A stretch of DNA of 47,236 bases from an uncultured Clostridium sp. (lineage in GTDB: Bacteria > Bacillota > Clostridia > Clostridiales > Clostridiaceae): contig NZ_CAMQRY010000004.1 in NCBI RefSeq assembly GCF_947036855.1, positions 1 through 47,236 of the forward strand, read 5' to 3'. The position numbers and the translations under genes are program-made. Below are positions 9,823 through 18,881 of this stretch, one piece after another (within the stretch, counting starts at the first letter, position 1; each line of letters opens with the position of its first letter). The notes beneath the pieces were generated by a model. It was not told the DNA's origin. It searched no databases and saw only the letters and a program-made list of their open reading frames with translations.

Positions 9823-9843
9823 GCATAGCTTAAAAAGCTATGC
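9823..9843 (-). other. intercistronic hairpin between atpA and atpG
   Basis: GCATAGCTT and AAGCTATGC form a perfect 9-bp stem with a three-base loop, placed between the atpA stop and the atpG ribosome binding site. No T-tract follows, so it is not a terminator. A role in mRNA processing or segmental stability is possible. Confidence 0.6.
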
Positions 9844-9848
9844 TTATC

Positions 9849-11351
9849 CTAAAAATTTTTTTTGAACTCAACTATAGCAACTTTTAAATCTGCTTCTGTT
9901 GAATCTATTATCTTAGCTTCACCATCTATTGAGCTAAGTATGTTAGGGTAGTTTGAATGCATAAATTCTACAAATTCTCTTTCGAATTTAACTACATTTC
10001 CAACTTCTATATCACTTAAGTAATCATTTATAGCAGCGTACATAACTACAACCTGCTCTGAAACATCTCTTGGTGAGAACTCATTTTGTTTTAAAACTTC
10101 TTGAACTCTCTTTCCTTTTTCAATTCTGTCTGCAGTATCTTTATCAAGCTCTGCTCCGAATTGTGAGAATGACTCAAGTTCTTTAAATTGTGCAAGGTCA
10201 AGTCTTAAGCTTTTAGCAACTTGCTTCATAGCTTTAGTTTGAGCACTTCCACCAACTCTTGAAACTGATATCCCTGGATTAATAGCTGGCTTTTGTCCTG
10301 CATCAAATAATGATTTTTCTAAGAATATTTGACCATCTGTTATTGAAATAACATTTGTTGGAACATATGCTGCTACATCTCCTGCTAATGTTTCGATTAT
10401 TGGTAAAGCAGTTATTGAACCACCACCATTTTCATAAGAAAGCTTAGCTGCTCTCTCTAATAATCTTGAGTGAATGTAGAATACATCTCCTGGGTAAGCT
10501 TCTCTACCTGGTGATCTTCTAAGTAGTAATGATAATGTTCTATATGCTACAGCTTGCTTTGATAAATCATCATAAACTATTAAAACATCATCACCCTTCC
10601 ACATGAAGTACTCAGCCATTGCCACTCCAGCATAAGGTGCTATAAATTGAAGTGCTGCTGCTTCTGATGCTGCTGCTGAAACTATTGTAGTATACTCCAT
10701 AGCTCCTGCTTCATTTAATATGTTGTAAACATTAGCAACATTTGATTGCTTTTGTCCTATAGCAACATATACACACTTAACATTTTTACCTTTTTGGTTG
10801 ATTATTGAATCAAGTCCAACTGCTGTTTTACCTGTTCCTGCATCACCAATTATAAGTTCTCTTTGACCTTTACCAACTGGTATCATAGCATCAATAGCTT
10901 TGATTCCTGTTTGCATTGGTTGATGAACTGGAGTTCTATCTAAAACTGCTGGAGCTTTTGCTTCAACTGGTCTAAAACCATCATTTGCTATAGTTCCTTT
11001 TCCATCTATAGGGTTTCCTAAAGCGTCAACAACTCTTCCAAGGAATGCTTCACCAACTGGTACTTCTGCAACTTTCCCTGTACTTTGAGCTTTTGTACCT
11101 TCACCTAAACCTTTTTCAGTTCCTAATAATACAACTCCAACGTTATCATTCTCTAAGTTAAGAGCCATTCCAACTGTACCATTTTCGAACTCAATAAGTT
11201 CTCCTTGCATACAACTGTTAAGACCGTCAACTCTAGCAACACCGTCTCCAACTTCTATTATAGTCCCTGAGTCTATTGTTTTTAGCTCTTTCTTATAACC
11301 TTTAACTTCTTCTTTTAATTCTGAAGATAATCCATCTGTTTTAATATGCAT
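9849..11351 (-). CDS. atpA: ATP synthase alpha subunit
   Basis: This is the regulatory nucleotide-binding F1 subunit, 500 residues. The P-loop GDAGTGKT is at 169-176, and the nucleotide region [29 protein letters not shown] is intact. The N-terminal helix (about residues 3-20, [18 protein letters not shown]) corresponds to the segment that binds the N-terminal domain of the delta subunit in other F1Fo enzymes. It is retained even though atpH here lacks that domain. The ribosome binding site is AAGGTGGTGAG before an ATG. Confidence 0.98.
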   Translation of the reverse strand: MHIKTDGLSSELKEEVKGYKKELKTIDSGTIIEVGDGVARVDGLNSCMQGELIEFENGTVGMALNLENDNVGVVLLGTEKGLGEGTKAQSTGKVAEVPVGEAFLGRVVDALGNPIDGKGTIANDGFRPVEAKAPAVLDRTPVHQPMQTGIKAIDAMIPVGKGQRELIIGDAGTGKTAVGLDSIINQKGKNVKCVYVAIGQKQSNVANVYNILNEAGAMEYTTIVSAAASEAAALQFIAPYAGVAMAEYFMWKGDDVLIVYDDLSKQAVAYRTLSLLLRRSPGREAYPGDVFYIHSRLLERAAKLSYENGGGSITALPIIETLAGDVAAYVPTNVISITDGQIFLEKSLFDAGQKPAINPGISVSRVGGSAQTKAMKQVAKSLRLDLAQFKELESFSQFGAELDKDTADRIEKGKRVQEVLKQNEFSPRDVSEQVVVMYAAINDYLSDIEVGNVVKFEREFVEFMHSNYPNILSSIDGEAKIIDSTEADLKVAIVEFKKNF

Positions 11352-11367
11352 ATAGACTCACCACCTT

Positions 11368-11613
11368 TTATTTTCTATTAAGCATTAACTCTTTCATCTC
11401 TTTGTACTGTGAATTTACAGTTGCATCTATAAATTCATTTTCAACTTGAATATAAAGTCCACCGATAATATTTTTATCGATTATTTGCTTAAGTTCAATT
11501 TTTTTATTATATTTAGCTTCTAATTTAGCTAATAGTTTTGTAACTTGTGCATCTGTTAAAGGTACAACTGTTTTAACTATACCTTTATAAATACTCTTAT
11601 TTCCTGAAATCAT
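11368..11613 (-). CDS. atpH: ATP synthase delta subunit, C-terminal domain only
   Basis: The delta subunit (OSCP-like) links F1 to the peripheral stalk and is normally about 180 residues: an N-terminal six-helix domain that grips the alpha N-termini and a C-terminal domain that binds the b dimer. Here only 81 residues exist. They align with the C-terminal domain: VKTVVPLTDAQVTKLLAKLE, the strand KYNKKIELKQIID, and KNIIGGLYIQV followed by the terminal amphipathic helix. The missing half is not elsewhere in the operon. atpF ends normally two bases upstream, and the same reading frame meets a stop inside atpF with no other start codon. A TAGGT site lies eight bases before the ATG. The gene looks maintained, not broken. 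Confidence 0.88.
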   Translation of the reverse strand: MISGNKSIYKGIVKTVVPLTDAQVTKLLAKLEAKYNKKIELKQIIDKNIIGGLYIQVENEFIDATVNSQYKEMKELMLNRK

Positions 11614-11615
11614 AA

Positions 11616-12095
11616 TTACATACCTACTTTCTCGATATATGTATCGATGACAGCTCTATGCTTTTCTTCATCCATTGATCCTTCTATTGCTTTCTTAGAT
11701 AACTCTGTAGCTAAATCAATAACTTGCTCTTTAAGAGTAAGTTGTGCTTTAGCTACATCTATAGCTATTTGCTCATTAGCTTTAACTTTTAAATCTGCTG
11801 CATCAACTTCTGCCTTAGCAACAATCTTATTGTAAAGTTCCTCAGCAGCAGTTTTCTTTTCTGCTATGATTCTTTTACCTTCTTCTTGAGCTGCTTTTAA
11901 AATTTCTTCATTTTTAGCTTTTAGCTTTGCTGCTTCTTCTCTAGCTCTATCTGCACTTGCTAATTTTTCATTGATAGCATCTTGTCTATCTTGTATAGCT
12001 TTTTTTACTTTAGCCCAGAAGAAATGTCTTAATATAAAGACTAATATAAGTAAGTTGACTATTGCAGCCACCATAGTTTGCCATTTAAATTCCAT
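11616..12095 (-). CDS. atpF: ATP synthase b subunit
   Basis: The peripheral-stalk subunit is 159 residues. It has one N-terminal membrane helix (WQTMVAAIVNLLILVFILRHF, about 5-25) and a long Ala/Lys/Glu-rich coiled-coil that dimerises and binds delta. The C-terminus (AVIDTYIEKVGM) matches complete b subunits, so the short atpH cannot be explained by a fusion with b. The ATG at 12095 is chosen because AAGGGAG sits nine bases upstream; an ATG eight codons earlier has no such site. A terminator-like hairpin lies between atpE and this gene. Confidence 0.96.
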   Translation of the reverse strand: MEFKWQTMVAAIVNLLILVFILRHFFWAKVKKAIQDRQDAINEKLASADRAREEAAKLKAKNEEILKAAQEEGKRIIAEKKTAAEELYNKIVAKAEVDAADLKVKANEQIAIDVAKAQLTLKEQVIDLATELSKKAIEGSMDEEKHRAVIDTYIEKVGM

Positions 12096-12200
12096 ATGTA
12101 AATTCTCCCTTCGTAGCATTTAAATAATTGTTTTTATTTTCATAAATTTACTGATTACTTAAATAAATAATGTTTAAAATACTAATTAAACATCTAAAAA

Positions 12201-12239
12201 AGCCGAAAATTTTATAGTTTATAACTAATTTTATCGGCT
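12201..12239 (-). terminator. terminator-like hairpin between atpE and atpF
   Basis: On the minus strand AGCCGA pairs with TCGGCT, with an inner TAGTT/AACTA arm and imperfect A/T pairing between, followed by TTTTTTAGATG. This is a plausible partial terminator inside the operon. It would let atpB and atpE be made in excess over atpF to atpC. Confidence 0.6.
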
Positions 12240-12276
12240 GATTTCATTATTTTATAATTTACTTGTTAAATAAAAA

Positions 12277-12495
12277 TTATTTAACGAATAATAATATTAT
12301 TGCTACTACGAATCCATAAATAGCTGTAGCCTCTGAAAGACCAGCTCCCATTATGAATAAACTTTGGATCTTATCTGATGCTTCTGGTTGTCTAGCGATT
12401 GCTTCTGTTGCTCTTCCTGTTGCTATCCCTATTCCAACTCCTGCTCCTATACCTGCTAATACCGCGATTCCTGCTGCTAATACTGTCATATCCAT
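12277..12495 (-). CDS. atpE: ATP synthase c subunit
   Basis: This 72-residue hairpin protein forms the membrane rotor ring. Helix 1 has the glycine-rich GIGAGVGIGIATG packing motif, the loop is ARQPE, and helix 2 carries the ion-binding carboxylate Glu55 in LSEATAIYG. Sodium-binding c subunits have a Gln in helix 1 and Ser after the Glu; here these positions are Ile22 and Ala56. A proton-coupled enzyme is therefore likely (an inference from family rules). AGGAGGT lies before the ATG. Confidence 0.97.
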   Translation of the reverse strand: MDMTVLAAGIAVLAGIGAGVGIGIATGRATEAIARQPEASDKIQSLFIMGAGLSEATAIYGFVVAIILLFVK

Positions 12496-12562
12496 TATAA
12501 GATACCTCCTGATTTTAATTTTTATTTTAGATTTTGATTAAATTAGATTAAATTAGTTAATT

Positions 12563-13237
12563 CTAGTGTTTTGCAACTATTTTAATATTAATAACAGTTA
12601 ACATTACAAACACTATCATTTGGATTGTTCCGTCAAATACGTCGAAGAATCCGTGTGCTATTATTGGTAACCCTATTTGGGCTGCCCATGTTATGTGTGC
12701 AAGACCTTCGTATACTAACTCTAAGACGATTGCCGCCGCTAGCATATTACCGAAAAGTCTTAATGCTAAAGATACTGGGAATATTACTGTTTCCATTAAG
12801 TTTAATGGTAACATTGCAATACCGTGACTGAAGTATCCTTTAATATAGCCAACTATTCCTCTTTCTGCTATTGCATTTCCATGTACTACTAAGAATACAA
12901 CGATTGCAAAACCAGCAGTTATGTTAAGATTTTTAGTTGGTGGAGCTATACCTAATAAACCAACATAGTTTAATAGTAATATGTATATCATAAGTGTTCC
13001 AATAAATGGTATGAACTTCGCTCCGCTTTTTCCTATATTACCTACTACAATTTTTTCAACTGATTCGTAGAACATCTCTGCTACTGCCTGGACTTTCCCT
13101 GGTTTCATAGTCATCTTTGCTGTTATAATAGCAGCTACAATGATTATAAGTAACATTACGGCCCATTGCATTATTAGGAAACTTGGTAAAACTAAAGAAC
13201 CAAGTTTTATAGTGAACATAGGTTCAAATATATGCAT
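12563..13237 (-). CDS. atpB: ATP synthase a subunit
   Basis: This membrane stator subunit forms the ion half-channels next to the c-ring. It is 224 residues with five or six membrane helices. The essential arginine lies in SLALRLFGNMLAA, and the following helix contains FFDVFDGTIQMIVFVMLT. The NYVGLLGIAPPTKNLNITAG segment is also typical. GGGAG lies eight bases before the ATG. It is preceded by atpI and followed by atpE. Confidence 0.96.
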   Translation of the reverse strand: MHIFEPMFTIKLGSLVLPSFLIMQWAVMLLIIIVAAIITAKMTMKPGKVQAVAEMFYESVEKIVVGNIGKSGAKFIPFIGTLMIYILLLNYVGLLGIAPPTKNLNITAGFAIVVFLVVHGNAIAERGIVGYIKGYFSHGIAMLPLNLMETVIFPVSLALRLFGNMLAAAIVLELVYEGLAHITWAAQIGLPIIAHGFFDVFDGTIQMIVFVMLTVINIKIVAKH

Positions 13238-13298
13238 CTAATTCACTCCCTCTCTTATATTTAATTTTTAGTTATGTATTGCAATATATAAGATATAA

Positions 13299-13652
13299 CT
13301 ATTTTTTTCTAGCATAAATAAATATTGCTACTTGATGGAATATAAAACCTACTAAATAAATTATAAGATTTATATGATTCCCTCGAAATAATACTGCTAC
13401 TCCTAAAATAAGTAACATTCTTATCACAAAACTTAGTTGGATAAATATCCTAGCTTTTTTTTTGATACCTTTAAAAGCTTTATCAACCACATAAGCGTTA
13501 ATAATAAAATTTATAAGTGCCGTAATTGTTCCAGCTATAAATGCTATTGCCATAAATATATCAAAAAAAGAAATAATTAGAGCTACAAGAAAAGCCATTA
13601 TTAAATTTGTCTTCGAAACGAATAAAATCATATCTTTTTTTCTCTTGTCCAC
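13299..13652 (-). CDS. atpI: ATP synthase I-like subunit
   Basis: This is a 117-residue membrane protein with four predicted helices, in the first position of the atp operon. AtpI is an assembly factor proposed to help c-ring formation or Mg uptake, and is not part of the finished enzyme. Sequence identity in this family is always low; size, helix pattern and position support the call. The start is a GTG five bases after AGGAGGT; the next in-frame ATG (MILFVSK) would remove the basic N-terminus. Confidence 0.85.
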   Translation of the reverse strand: MDKRKKDMILFVSKTNLIMAFLVALIISFFDIFMAIAFIAGTITALINFIINAYVVDKAFKGIKKKARIFIQLSFVIRMLLILGVAVLFRGNHINLIIYLVGFIFHQVAIFIYARKK

Positions 13653-14231
13653 TTCTTACCTCCTACTTGGGAATATCCTCAAGTTATTATATGTTGAAAG
13701 TTAATTTTTTAAAAACCTATATTTTAGCTATATTTTTGAGTATTTAGCAATTTAAAGCGTTTATATTGCTAATATTTTAAATTTACTCCATTTTATTAAC
13801 GTTTACTTCATATTCTGTTTAAAAAGATTTTACAACTAGCTAAACTTGCAATTTTCAGAATATTCTATTTTTATTAATACTTTAAATCAATATACTTTTT
13901 CAACCTTATATCTATATATCACTATTATAGCTTTTTTTTTAGTAATATGTTAATTTTTTAACTATTTTAATGAATTTATTTCACACATATATTTTATCTC
14001 TTATCTAATTTAAATTACGCTTGAAGTATATAAATATTTTTATTTCATATTTTTATTTTTATTTTTGTAACTTTTTTTATAAAAATAGATATTTCTTGTT
14101 ACTTTTACTAAAAAATATGCTTTTTTTCCTCATTTCATATATTTTTATGTTAGTTTCTTTAAATTTTTTTCAAAAAAAGAAGCCTAATATCATATTAGAC
14201 TTCTTAGAAATAAATTGCCCTTGACTATATT
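13653..14231. other. AT-rich gap upstream of the atp operon
   Basis: No convincing gene lies in this 579-base stretch. It should hold the minus-strand atp promoter: a TATAAT -10 candidate lies at 13686-13691, but no good -35 at 17 bases was found, and a weaker TTGTAA/TATGAA pair lies further up. A short plus-strand open frame at 14021-14224 is a T-rich run without a ribosome binding site and ends in the thlA terminator, so it is probably chance. Confidence 0.5.
14175..14206 (-). terminator. intrinsic terminator of thlA
   Basis: AAGAAGCCTAATAT pairs with ATATTAGACTTCTT with one mismatch (G-U on the minus strand) and is followed on the minus strand by TTTTTTTGAAAA. Confidence 0.82.
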
Positions 14232-15410
14232 TTACTTTTCAACTATTAATGCAGTTCCAAGTCCACCACCTATACAAAGAGTAGCTAGTCCTCTCTTTGC
14301 ATCTGTTCTTTGCATTTCATGAAGTAATGTTACAAGTATTCTTGTTCCTGAAGCTCCAACTGGATGTCCAATTGCTATAGCTCCACCATTAACATTAACT
14401 TTACTCATATCAAACTCTAAATCTTTAGCTACTGCTAAACTTTGAGCTGCAAAAGCTTCATTTGCTTCAATTAAATCTAAATCATTAACTGTAAGTCCTG
14501 TCCCTTCTAAAGCTTTCTTAGTTGCTGCAAATGGTCCATATCCCATTATTGATGGATCAAGTCCTTTTGAACCATATGATAAAATTTTAACCATTGGCTT
14601 TATTCCAAGTTCTTCAGCTTTTTCAGCACTCATAACTACAACTGCTGCCGCTCCATCATTAATTCCTGAAGAGTTTGCCGCTGTTACTGTTCCACCTTTT
14701 TTAAATGCTGGTCTAAGTTTTGCAAGACCCGCTGCTGTTACCCCTGATCTTGGGAACTCATCTGTATCAAATACTATTGGCTCACCTTTTCTTTGAGGTA
14801 TAACAACTGGAACTATTTCATCTTTAAATTTTCCAGCCTTTATAGCTGCTTCTGCTTTATTTTGAGAATTTGCTGCAAATTCATCTTGCATTTCTCTTGT
14901 AAGTTCCCATTTTTCTGCTATATTTTCAGCAGTTATACCCATATGATAACCTTCAAATGCATCTGTTAATGCATCATTTACCATTGTATCTACCATCTGA
15001 CCATTACCCATTCTTTGACCATATCTAGCTGTATTTAAAACATAAGGTCCTTGTGACATATTTTCCATTCCACCAGCTACAATTATATCTGCATCACCAG
15101 CTTTTATCATTTGAGCTGCAAGTGAAACAGTTCTAAGCCCTGAACCACATACTTTATTTATAGTCATTGCTGGAACTTCTACTGGAAGTCCTGCCTTAAC
15201 CGCTGCCTGTCTTGCTACATTTTGTCCAAGACCAGCTTGTATAACATTCCCCATTAATACCTCATCAATTTGTTCTACTGGAACTCCAGCTCTACTTACT
15301 GCTTCCTTTATTACTAATGCACCCAAATCAACAGCTGAAATATCCTTTAAACTCCCACCAAAAGTACCAAGTGCTGTTCTAACTGCACTTACTATAACTA
15401 CATCTCTCAT
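14232..15410 (-). CDS. thlA: acetyl-CoA C-acetyltransferase (thiolase)
   Basis: This thiolase condenses two acetyl-CoA to acetoacetyl-CoA, the entry step of clostridial butyrate/butanol fermentation. It is 392 residues and full length. The acylated nucleophile is Cys88 in [11 protein letters not shown]. The catalytic His is in [14 protein letters not shown] and the second Cys in [23 protein letters not shown] precedes the ATG. Position immediately upstream of the atp operon matches thlA of Clostridium acetobutylicum. It is monocistronic, with the sigma-A promoter at 15459-15487. Confidence 0.96.
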   Translation of the reverse strand: MRDVVIVSAVRTALGTFGGSLKDISAVDLGALVIKEAVSRAGVPVEQIDEVLMGNVIQAGLGQNVARQAAVKAGLPVEVPAMTINKVCGSGLRTVSLAAQMIKAGDADIIVAGGMENMSQGPYVLNTARYGQRMGNGQMVDTMVNDALTDAFEGYHMGITAENIAEKWELTREMQDEFAANSQNKAEAAIKAGKFKDEIVPVVIPQRKGEPIVFDTDEFPRSGVTAAGLAKLRPAFKKGGTVTAANSSGINDGAAAVVVMSAEKAEELGIKPMVKILSYGSKGLDPSIMGYGPFAATKKALEGTGLTVNDLDLIEANEAFAAQSLAVAKDLEFDMSKVNVNGGAIAIGHPVGASGTRILVTLLHEMQRTDAKRGLATLCIGGGLGTALIVEK

Positions 15411-15458
15411 TTCTCATATCCCCCTAAAACACTTACTTATATTTTTCAATATAATCCC

Positions 15459-15487
15459 ATTATACCCATTAAATTTCTTTTATTCAA
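15459..15487 (-). promoter_or_regulatory. sigma-A promoter of thlA
   Basis: On the minus strand the -35 TTGAAT (15482-15487) and -10 TATAAT (15459-15464) are separated by exactly 17 bases, about 50 bases before the thlA start. Confidence 0.75.
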
Positions 15488-15654
15488 TACTTTGTTAAAA
15501 TTTATACAAACTTTAAATAAAACTATTTTTATGAACAAATCATCATTCTGTTTCTAATTTGTTTTTATTTTTCATTTTTGTTATTATGTAACTGACTCAA
15601 AATATAATAAACTCATATTTATATCAGCTTATAAATATATAGAAAGGAAAATTT

Positions 15655-16947
15655 ATGAATAAAAAAACAAAAGATTTTATAATTATAGGATTTGCCTTGT
15701 TTTCTCTATTCTTCGGAGCTGGGAACTTAATATTTCCACCAAAACTTGGACAAGCAGTTGGAACTGAATTTTATTTAGGTATAATTGGATTTTGTGCCAC
15801 TGGTGTATTTATACCAATGCTTGGTCTTGTTGCTTGTATGAAAAATCATGGAAAATTCGAAGAATTATCTTTACCCATAGGTAAAAACTTTTCAAAAATA
15901 TTTTCAATTGCATTAGTCCTTTTAATTGGACCATTACTTGCACTACCTCGAACAGCTGCTACAACTTTTGCATTAGCTGTTAAACCAAACTTTCCACATT
16001 CTAATATAATTGAATTTTTAATAGTATTTTTAATAATAGTATTTTTCTTAGTTATTAGACCATCTGGAATTATTGAGCTTGTTGGTACATATTTAACACC
16101 TATTCTTTTAATTATTTTAATTGGATTAATTGTTAAAGGAATTATTGACCCTGTTAGTACATATTCAAATTTTAATCCTATAAATTCTTTCTCTAAAGCT
16201 TTAACAGAGGGATACCAGACAATGGATACTATTGCTTCTATAATTTTTGCAAGTCTTATAATGTCTTCTATCAGTAAAAAAGGTTATAAAAGAGAAGATA
16301 AAATAATGCTTGTAGTTAAGTCCTCTATTCTTGCTATGATTGGTCTTTGTGTTGTTTATGGTGGGCTTATATACCTTGGTTCTAGAACTGGAACTTTAGG
16401 TAATAATTTATCAAACTCATCACTACTTCTTATGATTTCAGATAGACTTCTTGGAAATATAGGAACTATTGCTATTGAAATTGTACTTGCTATTGGATGC
16501 TTTGCAACTTCTATCGGATTATTATCTGCTAGTGCAGATTTTTTTGTTAGAATTTCAAATAATAAAATTAAATATAATGTAGCCGTTATTTCTATGTTAA
16601 TTATCACTGGAATAATAGCTAGTATTGGGCTAAACAAAATAATTTCTATATCAGTTATTATCTTAAATGTTGCTTACCCTGTAACAATCGTTGTAATAAT
16701 ATTAAGTCTGCTAAAACCAATAATAAAAGATGCTTTAGTTTTCAAACTTTGTGCATATATCACATTAGTTTTTAGTATTCTTGATGTAATTCCAAATATA
16801 AGCAATATCATGAACTACATTCCACTTACGAATATAGGGTTTGGATGGATTATTCCCTTTGTAATAGTATTTTTAATTAGTAATTATTCACCTAGAAAAA
16901 GCACTAATTTAAATAACAAGAAAACTATTCAAAAGTCAGCTATATAA
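15655..16947 (+). CDS. brnQ: branched-chain amino acid transporter, BrnQ family
   Basis: This is a 430-residue membrane protein with about 12 helices, of the LIVCS family, which imports Leu, Ile and Val with Na+ or H+. The N-terminal signature FALFSLFFGAGNLIFPPKLG is diagnostic. AGAAAGGA lies upstream of the ATG. A TATAAT at 15603-15608 could be the -10, but its -35 (GTTATT at 17 bases, or TTGTTA at 19) is weak. It stands alone, opposite thlA, and ends in a terminator shared with wecB. CodY-type control is common for such genes, but I cannot see a clear operator. Confidence 0.93.
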   Translation: MNKKTKDFIIIGFALFSLFFGAGNLIFPPKLGQAVGTEFYLGIIGFCATGVFIPMLGLVACMKNHGKFEELSLPIGKNFSKIFSIALVLLIGPLLALPRTAATTFALAVKPNFPHSNIIEFLIVFLIIVFFLVIRPSGIIELVGTYLTPILLIILIGLIVKGIIDPVSTYSNFNPINSFSKALTEGYQTMDTIASIIFASLIMSSISKKGYKREDKIMLVVKSSILAMIGLCVVYGGLIYLGSRTGTLGNNLSNSSLLLMISDRLLGNIGTIAIEIVLAIGCFATSIGLLSASADFFVRISNNKIKYNVAVISMLIITGIIASIGLNKIISISVIILNVAYPVTIVVIILSLLKPIIKDALVFKLCAYITLVFSILDVIPNISNIMNYIPLTNIGFGWIIPFVIVFLISNYSPRKSTNLNNKKTIQKSAI

Positions 16948-16964
16948 GTAAATAAACTATAAAA

Positions 16965-16994
16965 ATAACCCCACACAAATTTGTGTGGGGTTAT
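16965..16994. terminator. bidirectional terminator between brnQ and wecB
   Basis: A perfect 15-bp palindrome made of ATAACCCCACACAAA and its complement, flanked by A-runs on one side and T-rich sequence on the other, serves both converging genes. Confidence 0.88.
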
Positions 16995-16998
16995 AATT

Positions 16999-18153
16999 TT
17001 ATTTACTTATAAACTCTTCTACTTCATTATCATTCTTTCCATAATACTTAAGTATTGCATCAACTATTCTTTCTGATGCATTACCATCTCCATATGGATT
17101 TACTGATTTGCTCATTTGTGCATAATAAGCTTCATCATTTATTAAAGCATTAGCTTCTTTTAAGATTACATCTACATCTGTTCCAACAAGTTTAACTGTT
17201 CCAGCTTCAACTGCTTCTGGTCTTTCTGTAACTCCTCTTAAAACAAGAACTGGTTTTCCAAGATGTGGAGCTTCCTCTTGAAGTCCACCTGAATCTGTCA
17301 TTACCATGAAACATTTATTCATTAAGTTATGTGTTTCTTTTGTATCAAGTGGTGCCAACAGGTGTACTCTTTCTTTTCCACCAAGTTTTGCATGTACTAC
17401 ATCTTTAACTATAGGATTTAAATGCACAAGATATACTAGCTCTACATCTTTATTTTCTTCAACTATAGTAGCTAATGAATCACATATATTATCTATTCCC
17501 TCTCCCCAGTTTTCTCTTCTGTGAGCTGTAACCATAATAACTTTTTTATTTTCAAAATCTATTTTATTTAACTCATCAGTATCAAACACATAATTTTCTT
17601 CAACAGTATGTGCCATAGCATCAATTACTGTATTTCCTGTTATATATACATCTGACTCACTTATTCCTTCTCTTAATAGATTATTTTTAGACCCTTGTGT
17701 TGGTGCAAAGTGTAAATCAGCTAAAGCACCAGTAAGCTTTCTATTCATTTCTTCAGGGAATGGGAAATACTTATCAAATGTTCTAAGACCAGCTTCTACA
17801 TGTCCAACTCTTATCTGTTGGTAAAATGCTGCAAGTCCACTTGAAAATGTTGTTGTAGTATCTCCATGAACAAGTATCATATCTGGTTTTTCACTTATGA
17901 ATAACTCCTCTAATCCTTCAAGAATTCTATTTGTTATTCCTGTAAGAGATTGTCTTGTTTTCATTATATCTAAATCAAATTCAGGTTTTATTTCAAATAA
18001 TTCTAAAACTTGATCAAGCATCTCTCTATGTTGTGCTGTTACACATACCTTTGATTCAATTTCACTTCTTTTTTCTAAAGCTTTAACAAGTGGAGCCATT
18101 TTTATAGCTTCAGGTCTTGTTCCAAATATCGTTAATATTTTAATCTTTTCCAT
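16999..18153 (-). CDS. wecB: UDP-N-acetylglucosamine 2-epimerase (non-hydrolysing)
   Basis: It interconverts UDP-GlcNAc and UDP-ManNAc in the cytoplasm and supplies ManNAc for teichoic acid linkage units or polysaccharides (mnaA in Bacillus). It is 384 residues and full length. Visible motifs are the N-terminal TIFGTRPEAIKMAPLVKAL, the VHGDTTTTFSSGLAAFY block, GHVEAGLRTFDKYFPFPEEM, VTAHRRENWGEG, and DSGGLQEEAPHLGKPVLVLR near the C-terminus. GGGAGG lies seven bases before the ATG. It sits downstream of upp, separated by a hairpin. Confidence 0.96.
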   Translation of the reverse strand: MEKIKILTIFGTRPEAIKMAPLVKALEKRSEIESKVCVTAQHREMLDQVLELFEIKPEFDLDIMKTRQSLTGITNRILEGLEELFISEKPDMILVHGDTTTTFSSGLAAFYQQIRVGHVEAGLRTFDKYFPFPEEMNRKLTGALADLHFAPTQGSKNNLLREGISESDVYITGNTVIDAMAHTVEENYVFDTDELNKIDFENKKVIMVTAHRRENWGEGIDNICDSLATIVEENKDVELVYLVHLNPIVKDVVHAKLGGKERVHLLAPLDTKETHNLMNKCFMVMTDSGGLQEEAPHLGKPVLVLRGVTERPEAVEAGTVKLVGTDVDVILKEANALINDEAYYAQMSKSVNPYGDGNASERIVDAILKYYGKNDNEVEEFISK

Positions 18154-18175
18154 TCTAAATCCTCCCTAATAGTAA

Positions 18176-18206
18176 AATAATGGAGTTTAATATAAACTCC
18201 ATTATT
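18176..18206 (-). terminator. terminator downstream of upp
   Basis: A perfect 14-bp stem AATAATGGAGTTTA/TAAACTCCATTATT with a three-base loop is followed by only a short T-run on the minus strand. Read-through into wecB is possible. Confidence 0.7.
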
Positions 18207-18227
18207 TCATGTTATTTTAACTATAAA

Positions 18228-18857
18228 CTATTTTGTACCGAACAATCTATCTCCTGCATCACCTAGTCCTGGAACTATATATCCATGTTCATTTAATTTT
18301 TCATCAATTGAACCTAGATATATATCAACATCTGGATGAGCCTTTTGAACCGCTGCAACACCTTCTGGTGAAGAAATTAAGCACATAAGCTTAATGCTTT
18401 TAGCACCTTTTTCTTTTAATAATCCAATAGCATCTGCTGCTGAACCACCAGTAGCAAGCATTGGGTCTACTACTATAACGTCTCTCTCATCAATATCTTG
18501 AGGTAATTTACAGAAATACTCAACTGGTTGTAAAGTTTCTTCATCTCTATATAAACCGATATGACCAACTTTAGCTGCTGGTATTAACTTAAGCATACCA
18601 TCAACCATTCCAAGTCCAGCTCTAAGAATTGGTACTATCGCCATTTTCTTACCTGCTAAAACTTTTTGCTTTGTTACACATACTGGAGTTTCAATTTCAA
18701 TTTCTTTCATTTGAAGCTCTCTTGTTACTTCATAAGCCATAAGCATTGATACTTCTTCAACAAGTTCTCTAAAATCTTTAGCACCTGTATTCTTATCTCT
18801 TATTATTGTTAATTTGTGTAATATTAATGGATGTGATATTTCAACTACCTTACTCAT
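18228..18857 (-). CDS. upp: uracil phosphoribosyltransferase
   Basis: It salvages uracil with PRPP to give UMP. It is 209 residues, the standard length, when started at the ATG preceded by GGAGG at 8 bases; an ATG five codons upstream lacks a site. The PRPP loop is [16 protein letters not shown], and the uracil-binding C-terminus reads [18 protein letters not shown]. It lies 24 bases after rpiB in one transcript, as in Bacillus. Confidence 0.97.
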   Translation of the reverse strand: MSKVVEISHPLILHKLTIIRDKNTGAKDFRELVEEVSMLMAYEVTRELQMKEIEIETPVCVTKQKVLAGKKMAIVPILRAGLGMVDGMLKLIPAAKVGHIGLYRDEETLQPVEYFCKLPQDIDERDVIVVDPMLATGGSAADAIGLLKEKGAKSIKLMCLISSPEGVAAVQKAHPDVDIYLGSIDEKLNEHGYIVPGLGDAGDRLFGTK

Positions 18858-18881
18858 ATTAATTTCCTCCAAGCGTATTTT

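Noticed and set aside
11368-11620. atpH as a frameshifted or pseudogene remnant
   Set aside because: No delta N-terminal coding is present in any frame between atpF and atpH, the C-terminal domain is well conserved and a start signal exists, so a clean deletion is more likely.
14021-14224. 67-codon plus-strand open frame rich in Phe, Tyr and Leu
   Set aside because: It has no ribosome binding site, its composition follows from T-runs, and its end lies inside the thlA terminator.
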